A DNA stretch of 64,000 nucleotides, from assembly GCF_018812025.1 (NCBI RefSeq), contig NC_063054.1:31686418-31750417 (forward strand), in the 5' to 3' direction. The DNA comes from Megalobrama amblycephala (Eukaryota; Chordata; Actinopteri; Cypriniformes; Xenocyprididae). The notes under the pieces are model-generated. The model was given only the letters and a program-made list of their open reading frames with translations. It was not told the DNA's origin and made no database searches. Both the position numbers and the translations under genes were made by a program. Within the stretch, counting starts at the first letter, position 1, and every line of letters starts with the position of its first letter. Shown in pieces: positions 55,268 through 64,000 of this stretch.

Positions 55268-55820
55268 TTAAAGGTGCTAAAGAGGATCTTTTTGTCGACT
55301 GAGAAACCAAAGACTGTTAGTGAGTTTTTGAAATGAGCGCATGCGTAAGAACCACCCCCCTCCTTCACAGCTCATTTCGAGGGAACGCCTCCCAAAACTC
55401 GTGCACGAGTATTGGAACACGAGTGTTTACCACCGGCATTCGCTGTGTCGTGTTAGTGGATTCATTATGTCGGACTCACCGCAGGTAACTCATAATCTGC
55501 AGTTGTTACTCCTGTCTCCTGACAAAAACATTGCATGCGGCGCCTGTGGAGTGTGGAAAGTTACTGGAGCGCGCAGCCGCGCACGTCTCGCACAAGGAAG
55601 TAATGGCAGTGATTGACAAGCCAGAGGGCCAATCGTTTACGCGATGATTGCGTAAACGATTGGCTGATGTTTTTAAGGCCCTACCTCGTTCACAGATGAT
55701 GTATATTAATATTATTCCTTTCAATGCACCTAATAAATAGTCTTTTATTAGTTAGTAAAGACAGTTTCAAGTAATATTGCAAAAATGTATAAAACAAAAC
55801 ATCCTCTTTAGCACCTTTAA
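55268..55820. mobile_element. MITE with TTTAAAGGTGC ends
   Basis: AAAGGTGCTAAAGAGGAT at 55271 and ATCCTCTTTAGCACCTTT ending ~55819. It directly adjoins the preceding MITE. A perfect hairpin sits inside at 55629-55663. Confidence 0.75.
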
Positions 55821-56149
55821 AGCATTGCATAAATGTGAGATTTGATGACTAAGGATCCAAAAAAAGGTGACTATATACTGTATTTATAGTTACTACTTAT
55901 TTTTTCAAGAAACATGAAAATGTTTAAAAAGGCATGACAAATAAAAGTATATAGGCTAAAGGTATAGCCTTGTGCTCTATTTTATTTAGTACTTGAATTT
56001 AAGTTTTTGGGAGAACAAAACTGCTTTAAAATTGCTTATTAAATTCTGACAGCAAAACTAGAGCTTTTACCCCCTTTGAAGACAGTGAGCATAAAAAAGT
56101 GGGATTATGCATAATTGGAAACAATCGGGATTAATCCATTAATAATCGG

Positions 56150-56374
56150 TCGTTTGGCTTCGTTAAAGTCACCACTGTGACTTTAAATCTATTGTGTAAC
56201 GATCTTCTCATCTACTATGGCAGACTGACACAGTAGTAAGTGTGACGCCTACCGTTCACTGCGCGCACTCATTTCAAGATAAAGCTTACGCTCGTTCTGG
56301 AGCTGCGCCTGTTACTGCCCAGTACACATCAAAACAAGGATTTCAAGGTTTGTAATTAATTTAAAAATTGGGAA
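56150..56374 (+). promoter_or_regulatory. Presumed promoter/5' UTR of the stum-like gene
   Basis: The moderately CpG-containing stretch (GTGACGCCTACCGTTCACTG, CTGCGCGCACTC) just before the first coding exon differs from the AT-rich surroundings. No TATA box is evident. Inference from position only. Confidence 0.4.
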
Positions 56375-56543
56375 ATGGACCAGAAAGACACAGAAATGAA
56401 CGAAAAGGGAGTTTCTTCTTCTACCAGCGGAGTTGTTGTTCAAGTCAGGGAGAAGAAAGGAGCTTTACGCGCTGCCATCCCATATATGCCTTTCCCAGTA
56501 GCTGTCATCTGCTTGTTTCTCAACACATTTGTGCCCGGACTGG
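56375..56543 (+). CDS. stum: Stum-like membrane protein (SPEC3/STUM family), coding exon 1
   Basis: The exon encodes a polar N-terminus ([26 protein letters not shown]) followed by [20 protein letters not shown], the signature start of the first membrane segment of the SPEC3/STUM family. Drosophila Stum is needed for mechanosensing in proprioceptive neurons; the vertebrate homologue is a small neuronal membrane protein of unclear role. The donor is GTGAGT at 56544, in phase 1 after CTG G. Reading on gives a stop 15 bases later, as expected for intron. The family continues with a Gly-Thr-Phe-Val stretch in the next exon, which is not found before the window ends, so intron 1 is at least 7.4 kb. 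The start was chosen because it is the first ATG in frame and has a good purine context (GGAAATGG). Confidence 0.8.
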
Positions 56544-58244
56544 GTGAGTACGAGTAGATTCGCTTATTTCACCACAACCACCTGCGAGAAATAACACAGC
56601 GTGTATTCTGTATTTACACACGAAATAAACTATCCATTCAATCAACAAGTTCTTTCAATGTGCACTTGAAGTCATTCAAATTTGCTTTTCATGTTACATA
56701 CATATATACCTAGATATAGCCTACTGCATAGGGTATATTGAATTGTTTATACTTCAAAACAATTGTAATTGGAATGTCTAAATACTTTGAGCACCGCTTA
56801 TTTGTTTCTAATTCATTTATGTATTCCCTAGTGGGTTTTTTTTCTTCTTATGGTTTTGGTGAAAATATATTTTACCACATATTTTGTTTATGGGTCAATG
56901 ACGACACGTTTATTTTTATATTTTTGTTCGGATCTAAACTATCTATTATGCAGTTCATACAGACAGTGGATACAAATACAATGAACATGTTTTCAATTTC
57001 TGAATTAAAATCTATTTTTATGTTTTTGTGGGGCATGAAGTCAAATGTGGGTGGTACAATGAAGAAAAAAGTCTCATCAAAAAGCTGAAAAGATCACCCT
57101 TGAGTAGGTTGGCTAACCTTGCCTTACTAATTCTTAGGAAAATAAATGGTGAATCAGTTTTGTTTGTATAAAATTAGTATAAGCATCATGCAGAAAGCCA
57201 TTTTGTTGACAAGAAAAACATAAACAGGAAATGATATCATGGTTAGTTAAAGATGTCAAATGGTAAAACCAAAGAAAATGCAATAATATTTAGGCTTGTA
57301 ATTCAAAAATGCATGATATTTGCAAAATAAGCTTGATGTGGAAATAATGATTAATGTTTTTACACTTTAGTCTAAGTGTGAGAGAAATATGCAGTTACTT
57401 GTTGGCCATTCATTTTGGTTGGGAAATGGTAAACTTTTTTCAAAAATGCACAAAATCAATATGAATTAAAAGATTATATTTCTAACAGCCAGGCACATGT
57501 TTTTAAACTAGATTATTTAACGATATTTTCATTTTTCATCATCATGGACAATCTTAATTTCTCATTGAGCCATAAAGCACCAAAGTGCACTTGGAGGATC
57601 TGGACACTGATCAGATTAAGTTTCCCGCTGACATTTAGGTCATAATTCAATGGGAGCTGTTTTTATTGCAGCTCGTGTATAATTTTTAGTATGTGGTAAC
57701 AGATCCATCATGTGCATCTGCGAACATACCAAAACAAATAATCAAGACGATCATAAATAATTACATCCACTCCATTACCCTGATTGATAACTTGACCTTT
57801 TCTCCTACCTAGCTGGTCCATTCATCCATCTCGGTATTGTCATTTCCATCTTGATCCTCAGTCGTGTTCGTTTGGTCTAAGTAATTGTTAATCTTTGGTA
57901 TTTGGCCATGTGTGTGATCTGCTTGCAACCATTTCCTTTTATCCTGTTTTCCTAATTGCCTACAGATTGTGCTGTGATGCGATGCCGTCTTCAAAGAGCA
58001 AATGGATTGTCTTATTTCTTTTAGAGGATTCTAGTAGCACTGCATTAGACACATTAAAATCATCAGCTGTTTTGTAGGATACTTTGCAAAGCATAAAAGC
58101 ACACATAGCAGAAGAATATTGATCTCCTTTGTGTCTAATAAGGCTGGGAAGCATCACCTCAGGGAGAAGGCACACAGTTTCTTTGAAATATGCTAGAAAT
58201 AGTAACAAAATAATCATACTCTTGGTTATTTTGCAGCAAAATCT

Positions 58245-59168
58245 TTGGTAACTCTTTACAATAAGATTTCATTTGTTAACATTTGTAAGCACGAACTAAC
58301 GCTCAACAATTTCTACACTGACCTTCTCTAGCTCCACCTCTGTTGACATAGTCTCACGTAGCCAGAAATTCAAACTGACGGCAGAAGGTCTGGACTCTAT
58401 CTCAGCTTTCATTGGCCAAGGACCGCACACGAGGACTTCTGACCGACATGTAAAGCAAAGTTTGTTTTGTTCTGTTTAGGGGCATGAAAATGTAAAGTCG
58501 AAGTCCCTACGATAACAGACCGGCACACATCTAATAAATGATTAATTCAAGAATGTTGTGCAAGTTTACTGCAACAATGCCGCCGCAAACTTCACATAGG
58601 CTACTTTTGAAAATCCAGCGGTAATAATAAGCATTCATTGTCAGTTGTAAACACAACAGCTTTCTTTTTCCATGAGGGGGTTTGGCATCACGATGGCTTT
58701 GTTTCCAAGAGAACCGTTGAAGAAAGGTTGATCTCAATGGCAAAGAGTGTCCCAATCACCTTTAATTCACTCCTACATCTCCTGGAAATCTTGTAGAATT
58801 CAACCAATCAGATGATAACTTAAGTTTTTCCAATTTTGTGAGCCTGAGATGCATTACATGTTCAGCCAGCAGTCCGTGGGCATGATGTCTGAGGCTGACC
58901 TAGTTTAGCTCCACCTCTGTGGACCTAATGGGTGGAGCTATGTTTAGCGGCAGGGTTATGGGTAGGGTTAGGGTGTGGTTAGATCGTCTAGCTCCACCCA
59001 TTATATGGTTGTCAAGCACCACTCGCTGACTCTGCAGTGATCAGCCTCACTTTATAATAAATACTACAATATTCTATAAATAAATAAGAAATGTTACGTT
59101 TGATTTCATGGTGAGTTTAATGCATTAACCAATGTTATAAGTGAGACCTTATTGTAAAGTGTTACCAA
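58245..59168. mobile_element. MITE, TGGTAAC...GTTACCA type, with nested repeats
   Basis: TTGGTAACTCTTTACAATAA at the left and TTATTGTAAAGTGTTACCAA at the right are inverted copies. The inside includes a second palindromic element: TCTAGCTCCACC(T/C) words at 58330, 58910 and 58990. GGGTTAGGG at ~58963-58971 is a chance telomere-like word. Confidence 0.7.
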
Positions 59169-60711
59169 GTCTTTCAATACAAAAGCATTATGCTGAAACT
59201 TTATCTTGAACACTTGTAATGTGTGCCAGGTCTATTGTCTTGTTAGGTGAGCTGATAAGTTTTGGCTCCCTCGTCCTTTATGGATCATGCAGTGCATGAG
59301 ATATCTCTCCTTTTTAACCCCACAGCCATCGATATTTACTCTTTTTTTTGTGTGTGCTGGTGGGTGTAATGATACTACAGCATCAGGAATATGCCGTTCC
59401 TCAGTGGCATCTTACTTTTGCTTCTGGGACAGAGCAGAGCTTGGAATCCATCTCTGACAGTTGCAGTTAAATTGAAAATACAGTAATCAACCCTGTGACC
59501 GCATCACTCAGCCACTTGTGGCCCTCTGGTGTTTATGTCAATATTGGTTTCATCCATCAGGATACCCCCACTGGACCCGTGCCTCAAGTCATCTAATCTT
59601 GCAGTACACTTCAGCATAGCATTTCCTCCTCAAGTTTCGGCCAGTCCCTCTGGAGTCTGGAGGACACGGAGTGCTTTTGGAGGACGCAGTCCACGGGTCC
59701 GCATGCATTCAGTATGAATCAGTGCATAACACTGTATAAATACTTACAGAACGAAGATGCATTCTACAGGCAGTAATGTGCCTGTCTCGTATCATCTCTG
59801 CACACGGGCACGGTTTCCCGAGCTCCTGTCTGCTGCACAGTTGCTCATACATAAACTACAGCAGAATATTATGACAAGAGAGCCCATGTTTGGATGACGA
59901 TAATACAAGGGAAAATGCCAAGAGCCGAATGGGGCTCTCTTGAGCACACAGTCTGCGCTCAGGTTGTCAGAGACCATTACCACTCTAGTTAGTGAGTCAT
60001 GCCTGACAACCTTCTCTCCTCACCTTTAATTGCAGATACTTTGCAGGGCATGTGTTGGGTGCCAGAGCTAATCAAATCATGCTGATTTGCATATGCAGCA
60101 ACTGAGGGTCTTATTAGTAGATTTCATTTAAAATAAAATGACAAAGAGCTGGGTACCTGGGTGCTTGCTTATGCAAGGATGTTGCATAAAATGGATGTTA
60201 CACTAATAAGCACATTTTTAACTCTTTCCCCACCAGTGTTTACTAAAAAAGTTGCCAGCACCAGTATTTTTGAACATTTATTCATTCTTTTTTATCAACA
60301 CTTGAATGTGGGTGTTTCATTTAAAAAATGAACAAAAATATGAGAAAATCACGTTTTTGTCAAAGACTTTGTCCGGATCAGATTCGGAGTGATGATCAAA
60401 ACATAGATCGAGTAGATTGAGTCTATCAGCAACCCCAAAGCTTGCACCTCTTTGTGGGTTCAACATTTTTCTCTGTAACATTAGGCAGTTTTGATTTATA
60501 TGCTGTCGAATGTTTGATGATCATGTTAGCTTACTTGCACGTAAGCAACTTCTACCTGCCCCGTCTAGTTTACAGGTCTTCTTCTTCACTTATTTTTGGA
60601 TCTGGAGATGCTGTACTATTTCAGAAGATCCGTAACAGCGCCCTCTACCATATAACAGTGAAAACATGAATTGCCAGAAAAAAATCGTCAATGGCAGGGA
60701 AGCCTTGTGTC

Positions 60712-61397
60712 TTAAAGGTCCCGTTTTTCGTGTTTTTTTGAAGCTTTGATTGTGTTTATAGTGTGCAATATAACATGTGTGTTCATGTTTCGCGTGTAAA
60801 AAAACACAGTATTTTTCACATAATTTACTTATCTGTATACCGCTGTTTCCACTGTCATAAAAACGGGCTGATGACTTCCTTGTTCTATGAAGTCCCTCCT
60901 TCAGAAATACGTAATGAGTTCTGATTGTGCCAGCGGTTCCTGTGTTGTGATTCGACAGCAGTTTAGCGCATCTTGCCCGGAAAGGTCACGCCTCTTACCA
61001 TAACGTGGAGATGCACGCGCTCAGTGTTATTGTAAACATGTCTTTAATTTTACCCTATCAATTTGAGCCGGAATCAGACCCGGTGATTGGACTGCGGGAT
61101 GAAAATAACAGCATTTCGACGACATGGCGACAAACACACTCTACAAACGCAACTCTTGTGTATTCCTGTGGGCGGAGGTTAGTCAAAAAACTGTTTTAGT
61201 GACGTCATTAAAGAAGGAAGTAGAGGGATGTAGTCCAAACTGGCCGTTAGATGTAGGCGACTTCTGTTAAATAAAATATCTCGCTTGGCATTGAACTTTG
61301 AGCTTTAAAATTTTACAGATTTTATTTATACTCTAACAACAACATTACACACTAACTAAAGTTTGAAACATGGGATCACGAAGAACGGGACCTTTAA
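60712..61397. mobile_element. MITE with TTAAAGGTCC ends
   Basis: TTAAAGGTCCCGTTTTTCGTG and its inverted counterpart CACGAAGAACGGGACCTTTAA bound ~690 bp. One of three intron/flank elements with TTTAAAGG-like tips. Confidence 0.75.
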
Positions 61398-61643
61398 ATT
61401 ATGGAAAATCTATTCAATGGTGGAGAAAGAGTTGCTGTGAAAGCTGTGACTACACTAAAGCTAAAAAAAACTTTGAATTGAGCATAATACAGAGAATTGA
61501 AAATGCCTTTTAAATTTCAATTCAGTTCCTGAATTTGAATTGAGGTAGCAAAAACAAGATGGGTGCAATTGCAATTTGAATTTAAATGAAGTGAAGTGAA
61601 ATTAAATTAAATGTGAAATTTTTAAGATTTTTAACTAGAAATT

Positions 61644-62831
61644 AAAGGTACACTATGTAACTTTTGGCCCTCTGGTGGTTAAAACACAACACTGCATGCA
61701 TTTTGCATGTTTTGGTTGTGCTTCGGCTCTGTGTGACTGTGCGGATGAATATATATCCTCCTGCTCATAAAACATTCACTTCTAGGTTTAAGAGATAAAT
61801 CCAGTTTAGATGGAACAGATCTGAAGCTGACTAAAGACGTTACTGTAGCTATACCCATTAATAGGGGTTATGCACATTCTAGCTTCCGTTTTCTGTAAAA
61901 CAGATTAGATCGCTTCCGGTTCAGGTCTTTTGTATGTGCTTCATGAAAAATTAGCTGTTTTATTTAAGAAAACTTGAAAGGAGCGAGCAAAGATGAGCAT
62001 AACTGATGTCCCCTGCATAAGCAGATTGACATTTAAAAGCTTTTTTTAATTTTTCTTCTTCCCACTAACTTTTAGATATTTAAAAGAATAAAACACCTAT
62101 AACAATGTGAACTAGGTAGATTCGCTGATTACCTTAAAAGTCCATAGATATGCTGTCAGTTCATACTGCTGTTAACACTTTCTCTGACAAGCGGATGCAA
62201 TGAGACCAGTTTTCTGGTTTGGTCATGTGACGTTCGACATATACCCTATAGACACAGTACTTGAAAATAAATTCCAGCACAGCTCTACAACAACCATAAT
62301 GAAATGACCCTTCACAATAGGTAATGCTTTACAATGTACTCTGTTAGAGAGTTATCTGTTCAATAAAATACCTTACTCACCTGTTGAGTAATAAAAACAC
62401 CATCTCTGCATCACTTTTACAACATTTCAAATCCCTCAGCCAATGTTGATTCTCATTTTATTATAATCTCTGTCGTGTTCTCTTTTTTCCAGCAGACTCT
62501 CCTCTGTTAGGCGTTTGTTTAAAACGGGTAATTTGCTGGAGGTTCAAGATTTAGCGCGCTCCATGTCAACGTTTGTCATTCGTTGTGACAACCAACATCA
62601 CTCTCACATCAAAGTAGCCGGAGCGACTTTTCTCTATTTACGGATATGACGAGACACGCATGGGCGAGTGACGTATGTACACAAAACCATCCTGACAGGT
62701 CTTAAATATAAACACTTATACCATTGTGAATCAGGGTAAAACACATTTGGGAAGAAGGATCTTTGATGTATTGACTCGTTATTTAAATTTTGTTAATTTT
62801 GAACAAAAAAGTTACATAGTGGAACTTTAAA
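61644..62831. mobile_element. MITE with TTAAAGGTAC ends
   Basis: TTAAAGGTACACTATGTAAC at the left is mirrored by GTTACATAGTGGAACTTTAA at the right. 1.19 kb, no coding capacity. Confidence 0.75.
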
Positions 62832-63514
62832 TCTGCAAAGTAGATAGATAGATATTTACAGCTGTTTAATTTTAAGCTTGCATGCACATTTGTTCAGGCA
62901 TGCTAGAAAAATAAATATCTTGTTTGAATTCAGGCTTTGTGTAGACCAAGAATGTAGCCTTTTCAGAAATATATGTGGTTTAGATGTAATCAGATATGGA
63001 TGGAATTTCATCTGAAGAAAGTTCTCAAGGTCTAAAAGTGAAAAATGATCTGAATCTAAATGGGATGTCATTTCACATGGGAAAAATGAAATTTTGAGGT
63101 TAACATGCTGATTTTAGGCATTTAATACATCCAAAGGAAGAATAATCAAGTATTAAAATATTCTAATAAGTTATCCAATTTAACACAAGTTCAGTAATAG
63201 AGGGAAATAAAGTGAATATCGTACAAAACCCTTTGTTAGAAACGGACTGTAATCCTAAAATTAGAGAATCATTTAAAATGTGATGGTTGAAGAGCACAGA
63301 AAAGACAAAGGTTGGCCACTTCAGATGCATTTAGCTTAAAAATCAATGCTCAGAAGCACAGTTTTATGAAAATGCTAAAACTGAGCTAAATGTCCTGAAT
63401 AATTTATTTTATAATGAAATGCTTTCTGCTTTAATTTTCCCATTTCCACAATATATTTTAAGAGTACATCACAGTAACCGGAGATTTACAGTGAAAACAA
63501 AACAGCATAAATGG

Positions 63515-63600
63515 TCTTAAACTGGTTTAGCTAGTCGGCCAGCTGGTTTAGGTACAGACCAGCTTATGCTGGTTTAAACTATTTTTTCCCGCTGGGCAAT
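63515..63600. repeat. Short cyprinid CCAGCTTATGCTGGTTT-type repeat
   Basis: AAACTGGTTTAGCTAGTCGG followed by CCAGCTGGTTTAGG and CCAGCTTATGCTGGTTTAAA; short self-complementary words repeated about three times. Class unknown. Confidence 0.5.
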
Positions 63601-64000
63601 TTAAGAGATTTGTGTTGCTCATGCCGATGCTATCCCAACACTCTTTGAATTGAACCTATTGCTCTATCCCTGCTCTTCTAGTTTCCATGACAGCAGATGC
63701 TAGCAGAAGCTTCCCTGCCTGTCTCCGCTAAGATTGAAAGAGGTAGATAAGCCAGCACATGAATTCATTCCAAGGGGGTCCTTCAAAGTGCACTTAAACG
63801 GGGAAAAATTAAGCCTGGTTATCATTTTAGATGACATTACTTCTTTTAGACCTTTAATAAAATGTTAAAAGCTTCTCGTCAGCCTTTTTCAAAGCGAACA
63901 AAATTCTAGACACGCAGAAGACCCTGTGACTGTCAGGTATAGGACTCTTGTGTTTGACCTTAACTCAACTCTCTTGTGGATTCAAGCTAAAAATAGACTG

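Larger units (their letters stand above)
56544..64000 (+). other. Intron 1 of the stum-like gene (inferred), with MITEs
   Basis: No further exon of the family was recognised. 56544-58240 is AT-rich single-copy-looking DNA. Small open frames within (for example 56738-57088) lack splice or family support. MITEs in the intron are listed separately. 59170-60705 and 62835-63510 show no clear elements. Confidence 0.55.

Noticed and set aside
56738..57088. 116-codon frame after stum exon 1 as exon 2
   Set aside because: No acceptor in phase, no SPEC3/STUM residues, and strong T-rich bias.
58955..58975. Telomere-like GGGTTAGGG
   Set aside because: Fewer than two clean repeats in a MITE; chance.

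Overview
The window looks like nuclear DNA of a teleost fish, most likely a cyprinid (carp, goldfish or zebrafish relative). Reasons: spliced vertebrate-type genes with long AT-rich introns; two CC-chemokine genes; a first exon matching the STUM/SPEC3 family; and a dense load of fish-type transposable elements (BEL/Pao, chromodomain Gypsy, DIRS, L2-like LINEs, hAT, Tc1 and Harbinger-like elements, many palindromic MITEs). No rRNA gene, convincing tRNA gene or CRISPR array was seen. All family names rest on motifs and on memory of the families; no database search was run.

Layout. 0.2-0.7 kb: last two coding exons of a CC chemokine (+). 0.7-3.0 kb: AT-rich flank and microsatellites. 3.0-17.5 kb: two tandem copies of an unclassified repeat unit. 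Each has a TATA box and a poly(A) signal on the minus strand. The second copy is expanded by GC-rich minisatellites (44-bp and 26-bp units) and interrupted by a young full-length BEL/Pao retrotransposon (833-bp LTRs, 5-bp target duplication). 17.5-24.9 kb: MITEs and a rearranged chromodomain Gypsy element. A 3.28-kb block bounded by 18-bp inverted repeats sits in the Gypsy integrase and carries the 3' half of a DIRS element plus a ~190-bp satellite. 24.9-29.6 kb: nested TIR elements, one a hAT with a perfect 8-bp target duplication. 30.0-30.6 kb: a second, complete CC chemokine gene.

30.6-46.7 kb: the most unusual part. Sequence downstream of chemokine 2 is organised in three tandem units (~4 kb before later insertions) plus a decayed fourth. 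Each unit holds small exon-like segments: alpha (66 nt), beta (47 nt), a relic of the chemokine signal-peptide exon with a shared nonsense codon, and delta. Alpha, delta and the last exon encode variants of one short acidic peptide ending in V/LHL(K/E)ES; seven copies are present, with open frames, conserved splice sites and compatible phases. A hAT-type element containing an L2 LINE lies at the same place in all three units, so the duplication came after those insertions. Unit 2 then gained a nearly complete second LINE and unit 3 a Harbinger-like MITE.

46.8-48.4 kb: a dead Tc1 transposon. 48.4-56.3 kb: MITEs and featureless AT-rich DNA. 56.4 kb: exon 1 of a stum-like gene (+), whose first intron apparently fills the rest of the window and holds several more MITEs. 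The chemokines would act as secreted leukocyte attractants. The stum-like gene is unrelated and simply adjacent. Almost everything else is mobile or tandem repeat DNA.
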